Shown: piece after piece, positions 33,763-40,982 of the stretch
How the letters are laid out: every line of letters begins with the position of its first letter
How positions within the stretch are numbered: position 1 is the first letter of the stretch
DNA from: Streptomyces sp. ISL-96
Lineage (GTDB): Bacteria; Actinomycetota; Actinomycetes; Streptomycetales; Streptomycetaceae
Direction of reading: 5' to 3'
NCBI RefSeq assembly: GCF_018614035.1
Contig: NZ_JAGGPA010000009.1
Span: 124,001-188,000 of the forward strand
Length of the DNA stretch: 64,000 nt
Program-made: the position numbers and the translations under genes
The notes under the pieces: generated by a model
What the model saw: the letters and a program-made list of their open reading frames with translations, nothing else
Databases searched by the model: none
What the model was told of the DNA's origin: nothing

Positions 33763-34158
33763 TCACTCGGGCAGTGACGCGGTGAGATCCACTTCAACGA
33801 GCTGTCCGCCAAAGCCGAGCTGTGTGACGCCCAGGAGCGTGCTGGCGGTGGTGAACGCCGGACCGATGACCGAGCCGGTGAGACGGCGCCACGCGGCGCC
33901 CAGGACGTCGGTGTCGTCGCTGCACACGTAGATCACCGAGCGAACGACATGCTGCGGTTGGGCTCCAACCGCAGTCAGTGCGGCCAGTGCGTTTGCCGCG
34001 ACCTGATCGATCTGCGCGTCCAGGGAACCCGAACCGACGAGGGATCCATCGGGGTCGAGTGGGCACTGTCCCGCCAAGTACGCCGTCCGGCCGGCCTCGA
34101 CCACGGTGATGTGGTGATAGCCGGGCGTTTCATGCAACTGGTCTGGGTTCGAAGCCAT
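33763..34158 (-). CDS. RidA family protein starting in a transposon remnant
   Basis: 131 aa from ATG 34158. The RidA/YjgF fold blocks VVEAGRTAYLAGQCPLDPDG, QVAANALAALTAVGAQPQ and STLLGVTQLGFGGQLVEVDL are complete. The usual Arg of the imine-deaminase site (VRSVIYV) is present, so 2-aminoacrylate-type deaminase activity is possible. The first two codons and all upstream DNA derive from the truncated IS630 transposase gene: the start ATG comes out of frame from the transposase His-Gly codons. The native promoter is therefore gone, and expression may depend on insertion-sequence DNA. Confidence 0.8.
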   Translation of the reverse strand: MASNPDQLHETPGYHHITVVEAGRTAYLAGQCPLDPDGSLVGSGSLDAQIDQVAANALAALTAVGAQPQHVVRSVIYVCSDDTDVLGAAWRRLTGSVIGPAFTTASTLLGVTQLGFGGQLVEVDLTASLPE

Positions 34159-34435
34159 GCCCGGTCGGGCCCTTGCCGAGTTCTTCCTCGAGTACGGCGA
34201 ACTGGACCTCGGTGACGGTTGGGGAGTTCGCCGGCCCGGCAGAGCGCAGACCCTCCAGGCCGTCCTCGCGCCAGGCCCGGCGCCAGCGTTCCACCGACCG
34301 CACACTCACCCGCAGATCCTTCGCGACTGCAGCGGTCTTCTCCCCCGCCGCGAACCGCTCGCCTGCCTGGAGCCGGATCTTCTCCCGAAATGCCCGACGC
34401 TCAGCGGTCAGGCACCCACCCTCCGGATAACGCAT
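34153..34435 (-). pseudogene. N-terminal fragment of an IS630-type transposase
   Basis: About 93 codons: MRYPEGGCLTAERRAFREKI, the helix-turn-helix ALRV-type block TAAVAKDLRVSVRSVERWRR and SAGPANSPTVTEVQFAVLEE. This is the standard DNA-binding half of streptomycete IS630-family transposases. The frame then leaves the family sequence at about residue 93 and stops at 34130; the DDE catalytic domain is missing. No matching terminal inverted repeats were found on both sides, so this is an old insertion-sequence remnant at a recombination junction. Confidence 0.8.
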
Positions 34436-34505
34436 ACCACCGGCATACCGCAGAGATCATGAACCGTCACTACCCGACGACAACCCGAAACCTCGGTAGG
34501 AGTTC

Positions 34506-35012
34506 TTAGCCGGCCGTACCCGGGTTGTACGTCGGCATCGCGGATCCCCCGTCACCGCGCGGGTCGCGCGCGGTGACGTCGAAGTCGCCGGCGGGCGGCG
34601 GGCCGAACTCATGGGTGGGGGAGGTGTCGCTGGGATTCCACTGGCCATCGGGGAGCCGGGCCGTGGGCGGTGCGACGCCGCCCGAGGCGGGCGCGGACAT
34701 GGTGCCGACGGTGTCCATGCCTTCGAAGTCCTTCGCCGTGGCACGGTCGTTCCACTCATGGCCGTTCGCGGACGAGCGCAGATTCGTGGCTCCCGTACGC
34801 ATCCGCTGGTCCAGCCCCGCCAGGGCCGGCTTCCAGCTGTCCGCGATGGTCTGCAGGGCTGCGCTGACCTGCCAGCCCGCCAGCGACCCCGCCGCTGTGG
34901 CGGATTCGCGTACGGCGGTGCCCGAAGGCCCCTTCATGTCCTGGGCCGTCCCGTCCTCCGCGTGCGCGGAGGCGCGCAGCTCGGCGGGGTCGACCTTGGG
35001 CTCTGACGACAT
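34506..35012 (-). CDS. EspC/WXG100-like small secreted protein
   Basis: 168 aa. Residues about 1-100 are helical with a central turn (ATAAGSLAGWQVSAALQTIA, then DSWKPALAGLDQRMRTGATN), resembling ESX-secreted EspC/WXG100-type proteins. The last 60 residues are Pro/Gly/Asp-rich and disordered. No signal peptide. Last gene of a three-gene unit after a WXG-hydrolase and a lipoprotein; it could be the secretion partner of the hydrolase. The assignment rests on pattern and context. Confidence 0.55.
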   Translation of the reverse strand: MSSEPKVDPAELRASAHAEDGTAQDMKGPSGTAVRESATAAGSLAGWQVSAALQTIADSWKPALAGLDQRMRTGATNLRSSANGHEWNDRATAKDFEGMDTVGTMSAPASGGVAPPTARLPDGQWNPSDTSPTHEFGPPPAGDFDVTARDPRGDGGSAMPTYNPGTAG

Positions 35013-35025
35013 GGGTCAACCCCTT

Positions 35026-35586
35026 TCAGAACTGCTGCTGTTCGGCGTCGGGCGGGAGCATGCAAGGGACGTTGGCGGAGAAGGACATGGAGTCGGGCGA
35101 GGTCTTCTTCGGTTTGTTCGTGTCGGCCATGACGGTGTACCCGTGCTCCTTGTGGCGCGCGGAGAGCGAGGCGCTGTAGTAGGCGTCCTGGTATTCGCGG
35201 TACCCGGCCATCTCGTATCCCTCCTTCTCCAGTCGGCTCTTCAACGCCCGGACTGCGGCGGTGTGCTGGGTGTGCGGCACCTCGGCGAAGACGTAGTAGG
35301 TGAGGGTGAACCGTCCGTCCTCGGCCACTTCGTCGTTCTTGCCCACGCACTTGCCGAAGCGCGGGACCTCGGTGGAGCGGTCGATGTCGACACCCGCGAT
35401 CCCGCCCATGTAATCGGTGTAGTCCCTCGCCCACTTCAGCGCGGCTTCCCTGGTCATCCGGGGCAGCGGTGCGTTGATGTCCTTGCTGTCGTCGTCGGCG
35501 GGCATGCAGCCTCCTGTGATGAGTACGGCGACCGCGGTGATCGCGGCCCGGAGCGGAGTGGCTCTACCAGGGGAGGAGCGGAACAT
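35026..35586 (-). CDS. Putative lipoprotein
   Basis: 186 aa from ATG 35586. A hydrophobic N-terminal segment (LRAAITAVAVLITGG) ends at a Cys followed by MPADDDSKD, a lipobox-like site with Thr at -3. The mature domain contains three further Cys-free beta/alpha stretches and a late Cys (ANVPCMLPPD); GKCVGKN has another, so one disulfide is possible. The family is not recognised. The start overlaps the hydrolase stop by 23 nt, so the genes are coupled. Position next to a candidate secreted hydrolase suggests an immunity role (hypothesis). Confidence 0.65.
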   Translation of the reverse strand: MFRSSPGRATPLRAAITAVAVLITGGCMPADDDSKDINAPLPRMTREAALKWARDYTDYMGGIAGVDIDRSTEVPRFGKCVGKNDEVAEDGRFTLTYYVFAEVPHTQHTAAVRALKSRLEKEGYEMAGYREYQDAYYSASLSARHKEHGYTVMADTNKPKKTSPDSMSFSANVPCMLPPDAEQQQF

Positions 35587-37213
35587 CGTTGTCCTCCTTG
35601 GGGGTCTCCGTCGGCGGCACACCGGCGATGATCTTCCCTTGGTTGTCCAGTGAGACGCTGTCCTCGTCCCAGTAAGCGCTGTGATCGCCCTGGTTGCTGA
35701 CTTCGAAGTTGTGGCCGCCGAACGGTTCCTCCATCGGGTTCTCGCCCAGTGTCAGGTCGGAGAAGCCGTCGATGATGCCGTCGTTACTCGATCCCCCGAC
35801 CCATACGTGGTCCGGGTTCATCTGCAGGTCGGATGCCCTGTCGACGGTCATGCCGGGGCTTCCCGCCACGACGATCTCGTCCGCGCCGAGACCGTCGCCG
35901 CCCGCCGCGGCGGCGCCGACGACCGTCGAGCCGTAACTGTGGCCGACGACGGTGGTGTGACTCGGCGGCCCTTCGTGGGAGGCCCGGGTGCCCTCGATGA
36001 ACTGCCGCAGATCGGGGGCGGCATCCTCGGCGCGGCCCGTTCCACCGACGCTGTTGAAGTCGGTGGCGGAGGCCTCGGGGGCGTCGTAGCCCAACCAGCT
36101 CACGGTCGCCACTGATCCACCCTGGCTGTGTTTCGTGCCGGCATCCTGGAGTGCTTCTATGCGGTTGAGCTGCCCCGGTACGCTGTCCATCTCGGTGTTG
36201 GTGCCCGGTACGAGGACCGCGGTGTGGTCGGCGGTGTCGGGGTTGCCCATCGCGATGATGGCCCGCCCGTCGCCCTTGGTGTCGTAGCCGAGGAGGTACA
36301 ACTCCTTGCCCTTGGGAGCCGCGTCACCCTCGTCGAGCCGGTTCTGCAGGACCTCCATGTTGTGCATGCGCTTGCGCAACTCCTGCGGGTTGTCGTCGGG
36401 GTAGAGGTCGCTGGGGTGGCCCGCGAAGTGGAGGTAGGCGTTCTCCTGCGTGATCGCCGTGCGGTTGGCGTCGTTGCGTACGGTGGTGGGCAGGCCGTCG
36501 GTGGCGCCGATCTCCCGCGGATAGAGCGTGGTGTACTCGCGCTGCTCCTCCGGGCTGAGGGCGTCCCACCACGTGGCGGCGGCCTTCGGGTCGTTCTCGG
36601 GGATCTGCGGCCCCTCGACGCCGATGGCCTTCATGGCCTCCTTCACGTCCTTTGTGGACTCCATGGTGCCGTTCGGCCCCTGGCCGTCCATGACGTCCCC
36701 GTTGAGCAGGGTCAGCGCCCGGTGCCCGTCGGCGCTCCCCTTGCGGGCCTCTTTCAGCGCCTCGTCGATCCACGACCGGTACTCGCCGAGCGGGCCGCTG
36801 CGGCCGTTGATGACCTGCTGGCTGTCCGGGTCGTTGCGGGGGAGCGAAGAGGTGGTGGGGTCACTGACCCAGCCGTCGTCGTCGACCTTGTAGTGGTTCT
36901 CCTCGGCCCGCTTCACGGCGTTGCGGAGCTTGTTCTGTGCGCTCTCCATCTCGAAGCGCACATCGTCCAGTACGACGGCTATCGCCATGCCTTCCGTCTG
37001 GACGATTCCCAGCCGCGCCTCTACATTCTCGAGAAACCGCAGGGCGCTGTCGGCGTCGTCACCCTTCCAGGTGGCGTGGAGCGGCCCTGTCACTTTGGTG
37101 CGGTGCCGGTCGACGGCCGCGTCCGCGCACGTGGCGAGCTTCCGCCAGGCGGCTGCTGCTGCCTTCAGGTCGCCGAAATCCTGCTTCATCAGGCGTGCGA
37201 AATCCGACGTCAT
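35564..37213 (-). CDS. WXG-domain protein fused to a DUF1023-like alpha/beta hydrolase
   Basis: 549 aa from ATG 37213. Residues about 1-110 are helical with a WKG turn (LHATWKGDDADSALRFLENV), a WXG100/LXG-like targeting fold. Residues about 290-540 are an alpha/beta hydrolase: nucleophile Ser in VVGHSYGSTVVG, Asp region SSNDGIIDG and a late His in NQGDHSAYW. No signal peptide, which fits type VII export rather than Sec. It heads an operon with a lipoprotein and an EspC-like gene. The open frame upstream of 37213 runs through a TCACCC repeat (His-Pro codons) and is unlikely to be translated. Confidence 0.75.
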   Translation of the reverse strand: MTSDFARLMKQDFGDLKAAAAAWRKLATCADAAVDRHRTKVTGPLHATWKGDDADSALRFLENVEARLGIVQTEGMAIAVVLDDVRFEMESAQNKLRNAVKRAEENHYKVDDDGWVSDPTTSSLPRNDPDSQQVINGRSGPLGEYRSWIDEALKEARKGSADGHRALTLLNGDVMDGQGPNGTMESTKDVKEAMKAIGVEGPQIPENDPKAAATWWDALSPEEQREYTTLYPREIGATDGLPTTVRNDANRTAITQENAYLHFAGHPSDLYPDDNPQELRKRMHNMEVLQNRLDEGDAAPKGKELYLLGYDTKGDGRAIIAMGNPDTADHTAVLVPGTNTEMDSVPGQLNRIEALQDAGTKHSQGGSVATVSWLGYDAPEASATDFNSVGGTGRAEDAAPDLRQFIEGTRASHEGPPSHTTVVGHSYGSTVVGAAAAGGDGLGADEIVVAGSPGMTVDRASDLQMNPDHVWVGGSSNDGIIDGFSDLTLGENPMEEPFGGHNFEVSNQGDHSAYWDEDSVSLDNQGKIIAGVPPTETPKEDNDVPLLPW

Positions 37214-37229
37214 GCCCACCCCGTCTTGC

Positions 37230-37259
37230 GGGTGAGGGTGAGGGTGAGGGTGAGGGTGA
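37230..37259. repeat. Five GGGTGA hexamers before the WXG-hydrolase gene
   Basis: (GGGTGA)x5 on the plus strand, immediately upstream of the hydrolase start (17 nt away on the minus strand). Slippage here would alter leader length or spacing from the ribosome site without changing the protein. Confidence 0.85.
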
Positions 37260-37303
37260 TGGCGCGTGGCTGCGTTCCGGAATTCCGTGAACTTCTCACC
37301 AAA

Positions 37304-37317
37304 AATACCCCCGTATT
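37304..37317. promoter_or_regulatory. AATACCCCCGTATT palindrome upstream of the WXG-hydrolase operon
   Basis: AATAC-CCCC-GTATT is a palindromic site 91-104 nt upstream of the hydrolase start, followed on the plus strand by TTGACC. It may be an operator for the three-gene unit; the regulator is unknown. It slightly resembles the CsoR-type site at 47887 but has a shorter core. Confidence 0.4.
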
Positions 37318-37452
37318 GACCCAACTACCTTGTGCAGAGGGGCTGGTTGAGCAATGAGTGTATCCGTGTTCGATGGGGCTGGTGAGACTGGTAGGGCGGT
37401 CGGATATTTGCTGCCGACGCGGTCCGCGCGGCACCGATCTGTGGGCCGGCCG

Positions 37453-37870
37453 TCAGCTGTCCAGGGAGGACAGGTCCAGGCGGCGGAGGCGTTCCGGGTC
37501 GTTGAGGGTGTCGATCGCGGTGACCTTTTCGTGCGCGATCGTGAACGACATGACCGAGAGCGCCCGGCCCTCCGAGGTTGCGACGACTCCCACTGTCCCG
37601 TTGACCAGCGCGGGGTGTGCGTACTGCGCGAAGCGGGCGAAGGCGATGGCCTGCCCGGCCACCGTCCGCGCGCCGTGGCGTACCAGGCTCCCCAGCGCGC
37701 CGCCGTCGGACCGCGCCACCACATCCGGGTCGAGCACCGAGACCAGCGCCTCGAAGTCGCCGCCGCGTGCCGCCGCGAGGAAGGCGTCCACGATCACGCG
37801 CTGGCCGGTGAGGTCGGTGTCGGGGGCCGGGGCCCTGCCCTGCACTTGGCAGTGGCCCCGGCTGACCAGC
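37453..37870 (-). pseudogene. C-terminal part of a SigJ-like ECF sigma factor
   Basis: The stretch RAPAPDTDLTGQRVIVDAFL, then AAARGGDFEALVSVLDPDVV and VNGTVGVVATSEGRALSVMS, is the SnoaL-like C-terminal domain of SigJ/ECF41-type sigma factors. The preceding region reads LLLVSRGHCQVQG, a frame-disturbed version of the (L)xSRAR end of region 4. Regions 2 and 4 (core RNA polymerase and promoter binding) are absent. It cannot act as a sigma factor. The start at 37989 of the open frame has no family support. Confidence 0.7.
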
Positions 37871-38086
37871 AGCAGGGCTAGGACGTCCCGGGCGTCGCCC
37901 TCCAGCGCCGCACGAAGTAGCCAGGGCACGGCGCTGCTCTTCTTCACGGGCGATCTGCTGCGCGAGCACGGCCCAGGCGCGTCATGCACTGCAAGTGCAC
38001 ATCCAGACGGCTACGGTCCGTCCTGAGATCGAGAGGAATTCGCATGGGACCTGCGGCAGCGTGAAACGGTGACCATGACTCAATCC

Positions 38087-38350
38087 CTACATGGAATCGA
38101 GTCTCCACTCGAGCCGGGGCGATTCACGGGCCCGGAGGGGGCGGGTGGCCTCGTTGAAGACGGTGAGGATGCGGGGGTAGTCCGGGTGCTCGGGCCGGTC
38201 GGCCGCGGAGATCTGGGCAGGGAGCCGGTCAGCGAGAGCGGTGACGGTCTTCCGGGTGATCGCGAGATGTTCAAGATGAGTCTCGGCCTCCCGCAGCCGG
38301 CTCTGCAGTTCCTCGATCTGCGTGTTGATACGGGTGATCTTCGTATTCAT
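38087..38350 (-). pseudogene. Truncated coiled-coil protein
   Basis: 87 aa from ATG 38350. Residues 1-45 are a coiled coil (KITRINTQIEELQSRLREAE), then ITRKTVTALAD and YPRILTVFNEATRPLRARE. Full proteins of this streptomycete type continue after LRARE with a winged-helix domain (recollection); here the frame changes to SPRLEWRLDSM and stops. The C-terminal DNA-binding part is lost. It stands next to other broken genes in an accessory region. Confidence 0.5.
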
Positions 38351-38467
38351 GCCCGTGAGTCTGGTGGTCTCGCCACCAACACGCACGTGATTAGCCTGCT
38401 CGGTTCGGGTGTGAGCTTTCTCGTGACGGCCCAGGACCCGCAGGCCGGGCCGTGACGAGCGGACGCG

Positions 38468-38692
38468 TCAGGCGCCGATGCGGCCGTCCCTGACTGCGGT
38501 GACGAACGACGACCAGCCGTCAGCCGAGAAGACGAGCGCCGGGCCGTTCACGGCTTTGCTGTCCCGTACGGGCACGCCGGCGTAACCGCGCGCGACCTCA
38601 AGGCATTCGCCCTGCCCACCACCGCTGAAACTGGACTTGTACCAGCCCGTGAGGGTGGACGAATCGGAGACGGTGTGCTCACTGCTGACCAT
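38468..38692 (-). CDS. DUF397 protein
   Basis: 74 aa with the DUF397 pattern: LTGWYKSSFSGGGQGECLEV, then VPVRDSKAVNGPALVFSADG and WSSFVTAV. These small proteins accompany XRE-DUF5753 regulators in actinobacteria and are thought to be part of developmental or toxin-antitoxin-like control pairs. The start overlaps the end of the regulator gene by 14 nt. Confidence 0.88.
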   Translation of the reverse strand: MVSSEHTVSDSSTLTGWYKSSFSGGGQGECLEVARGYAGVPVRDSKAVNGPALVFSADGWSSFVTAVRDGRIGA

Positions 38693-39503
38693 GTGCGTGT
38701 TCCTCTGCTGCCGCCCTGACGAGGGCCAGTGACTCCTGTTGCGACATTGCGTCGCTCAGCGCTAGAGCGTAGGCCGTCTGACTGGTGCTCACCAGAGCCG
38801 GATCGTCCATCAAGTGCCCGGTGAGAAGCCCTTCTGCGTATGCAATCGGGGCGCCGTCCTCGAAGCTCATGAGGGTGAGCAGGCCTTCAAGAAGAGCATG
38901 TGCACCGACCCCGAACGGCAGCACATGCAGCCGCAGCCGGCCGGTCTCGGCCATGTCCGCGATCTTGCGTAGCTGTTCAGTCATGACGTGGGGTCCGCCG
39001 ACCCGGCGCCTGAGCACGGCTTCGTCCAGCAAGGTCCATACGACCGGGTTCAACGGGCCGTCGAGAATCCGGGAGCGCTCTGTTCGAATGACAACGTCTC
39101 TGTCAAGTTCTTCCCGCGTGTGATTCGGCCGGTAAGCGCGGAACAGCGCACGCGCGTAGCTGTCCGTCTGAAGCAGGCCAGGGACCAGGGAGAGCGCGAA
39201 CTGCTGGATCAACTTCGCCTGTTGCTCCAATTCGGCAACGGCCGCGAAGTGATCGGCGTACTTCGTCTCCAGATCCTGCAACCAGCGCGCGAAGAACCCG
39301 TCCGTCCCCAGCGCCCGGTCGATCCGCTGCGCGTCATCAGGGTTCGGGAGCCGCCTTCCTGCCTCGAAGTGGCTGATCAGTGTCGGTGAGCACACCACCT
39401 GATCGCCCAGGGCCTCCTGGGTAAGGCCCGCCGTTGTCCGGCGGAGTCTCAGTTCCTCTCCGTACTTCTCACGTGGCGTACGCGGCTTGCGGCTTTTCTC
39501 CAT
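38679..39503 (-). CDS. XRE regulator with DUF5753 domain
   Basis: 274 aa from ATG 39503. The N-terminal helix-turn-helix EELRLRRTTAGLTQEALGDQ plus SPTLISHFEAGRR is followed by the DUF5753 domain (LSLVPGLLQTDSYARALFRA, VWTLLDEAVLRRRVGG, LHVLPFGVGAHALLEG). The frame extends upstream to 39767 without support. It is the standard partner of the DUF397 gene downstream; the pair is divergent from two small genes at 39692-40194, probably from a shared promoter region. Confidence 0.9.
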   Translation of the reverse strand: MEKSRKPRTPREKYGEELRLRRTTAGLTQEALGDQVVCSPTLISHFEAGRRLPNPDDAQRIDRALGTDGFFARWLQDLETKYADHFAAVAELEQQAKLIQQFALSLVPGLLQTDSYARALFRAYRPNHTREELDRDVVIRTERSRILDGPLNPVVWTLLDEAVLRRRVGGPHVMTEQLRKIADMAETGRLRLHVLPFGVGAHALLEGLLTLMSFEDGAPIAYAEGLLTGHLMDDPALVSTSQTAYALALSDAMSQQESLALVRAAAEEHAHGQQ

Positions 39504-39691
39504 GCGGCCAACTCCCCGACCTGACGGGCGCGCTGTCAAGCTCCGACTACTGGCAGCGTAGCCAGGGGTGACGCCACTGTGTGAGGGGTTCGCTACAGAA
39601 AGCAGTGATCGCGCGTCAATGCACAGACCAGACCCCCGCGGCTGATGTGAACGGCCCGGGGGCATGGCCAACCTGAAGAAAGCAGGTCGAC

Positions 39692-39859
39692 ATGAAGGAC
39701 TGTATCGCCCGTATCTTCGAGCCGCTGTCGCGGTTTCTGTTCCCCCTGCACGGGGAGGGCAGCGCACAACAGCGGGCGAGGCGGCGGGCGCTGTGGCTCG
39801 CGGTGCACGGGGTGGACGTCGGGCCTCGGCTGATTCATGGGGTGGAGGTCGCCGCGTGA
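39692..39859 (+). CDS. Small protein of unknown function
   Basis: 55 aa: MKDCIARIFEPLSRFLFPLH, then GEGSAQQRARRRALWLAVHG and VDVGPRLIHGVEVAA. An N-terminal amphipathic helix with Phe/Leu is followed by an Arg-rich helix. AGCAGG precedes the ATG. Its TGA overlaps the GTG of the next gene, and the pair is conserved-looking next to XRE/DUF397 genes in streptomycetes (recollection). It is too short for most gene finders and has no known function. Confidence 0.65.
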   Translation: MKDCIARIFEPLSRFLFPLHGEGSAQQRARRRALWLAVHGVDVGPRLIHGVEVAA

Positions 39860-40194
39860 AGAGTGAGCACCGGACGGTGCGACTGCTGCCGTGGGCTGGC
39901 CCGGAGGGTAAACCGTGCTACGTCCTCGGCGACGGCGCCGGGTATGTGTCCCGCGTTGCGGACAACACCGAGAGCGTGCAGCTCGGCATGGCGGGCGATC
40001 TGCTCAGTCACGCGGCCGATCTGCTCGCCGACCGCAGAGCGACCAGCAGGCAGCTGCACTACCTCGCCAGCAGGCTGACCGAGTCGCTGCGTGACGTCAA
40101 GCGCGTCGCGGAAAGCAGGGGAGGGCTGCTGCGTCAGTTGATGTTTGACGAGGATGGAGGCCCCGAGGCTGAGCGAGGGCACGGCGACAGCTAG
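39856..40194 (+). CDS. Hypothetical protein translated with the small upstream gene
   Basis: 112 aa from GTG 39856 (GTGA overlap). Sequence begins MKSEHRTVRLLPWAGPEGKP, then CYVLGDGAGYVSRVADNTES, followed by a helical region (MAGDLLSHAADLLADRRATS, LASRLTESLRDVKRVAESRG). No motif of known activity. The overlap implies that it works with the 55-aa protein. The upstream extension of this frame to 39664 overlaps that gene and is rejected. Confidence 0.75.
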   Translation: MKSEHRTVRLLPWAGPEGKPCYVLGDGAGYVSRVADNTESVQLGMAGDLLSHAADLLADRRATSRQLHYLASRLTESLRDVKRVAESRGGLLRQLMFDEDGGPEAERGHGDS

Positions 40195-40331
40195 GTGATT
40201 GGGGGGAGGGCGACTCCCAACGGGAGTGAAGCACTCCTTCAGGGGCGGCCCATGCGGTTCACGGGGCGGGTGGTTCCGGTCGGCTTTAGCATGGGCGCTC
40301 TCGTCCGTACCCACCACCGAAGGAGCTGATC

Positions 40332-40658
40332 ATGGTCCTCGAAGTGGACCCGGAGGCCTGCGAGAGAACCCCGGAGGCCGTTCGGGTGGCGCTGCAGCGA
40401 CGCCCGGACTGGCTTCAGGCGTTCGAGCAGGAATGGCTGAGTGCGGCGGCCGATTTCGATCACGCGGCCCTGGACGGTGTACTCGACAAGTGGTTCCCCT
40501 TTGCCTGTGCCTGCGCGACTCCCGGCTACCTGGACGATGTGGAGCACACCATCAAGCGCATGGCGGAGGGCGACACCGCGGGGATGGTCTTCCGCGACGA
40601 GGAAGGCAACGCGTACGACGCGGACAATCATCCGGTGAATGCGAGGGGCGAGGGGTGA
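40332..40658 (+). CDS. DUF6247 family protein, probable antitoxin
   Basis: 108 aa. RRPDWLQAFEQEWLSAAADF and LDGVLDKWFPFACACATPGY are typical of the DUF6247 group of small helical proteins that precede RelE-like toxins in streptomycetes. GAAGGAG (GAAGGAGCTGATC) stands 9 nt before the ATG. The stop overlaps the start of the toxin-like gene (GTGA), giving translational coupling. Antitoxin function is inferred from context. Confidence 0.7.
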   Translation: MVLEVDPEACERTPEAVRVALQRRPDWLQAFEQEWLSAAADFDHAALDGVLDKWFPFACACATPGYLDDVEHTIKRMAEGDTAGMVFRDEEGNAYDADNHPVNARGEG

Positions 40659-40894
40659 GCGCCTACGCGATCCGTTACGCGGACCGGGCTGCTCGGCGCA
40701 AGGCGGCGCTCTCCGCACCTCAGCGCACTTCACTCGCAGAGCTTGAAAAGCGTCTCGCACTCAACCCATTTGGTCCGCCCGCTACGAGCAACAGAGACAA
40801 CAGCTGGTCGGCGGCGTTCACCGGCGGATTTGTGACGTACGTCGTTTCGAACCGCCATATCGTGATCAATGTGGTCGACCTGGTGGCGCTCTGA
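40655..40894 (+). CDS. RelE-like toxin candidate
   Basis: 79 aa from GTG 40655. The order of secondary structure (two helices, then three to four strands) and the blocks IRYADRAARRKAALSAPQRT, AFTGGFVTYVVSNRHIVINV and VDLVAL fit small RelE/ParE-fold proteins: N-terminal helices with basic residues and a final beta sheet. Catalytic residues are not obvious. It is coupled to the DUF6247 gene. The module appears intact. Confidence 0.65.
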   Translation: MSAYAIRYADRAARRKAALSAPQRTSLAELEKRLALNPFGPPATSNRDNSWSAAFTGGFVTYVVSNRHIVINVVDLVAL

Positions 40895-40982
40895 GCGCCG
40901 CCCGCCCTCTGCGTACCGGGAGTGACAACCGAGTCGTCCACAGGCTTCCCGCCCTGTCGGACCCCGGCGGTACCGTCGGGTC

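Noticed and set aside
37230..37259. Telomere-like GGGTGA repeats
   Set aside because: Only five units inside a gene leader; Streptomyces telomeres are palindromic hairpins of another kind, so this is a simple repeat.
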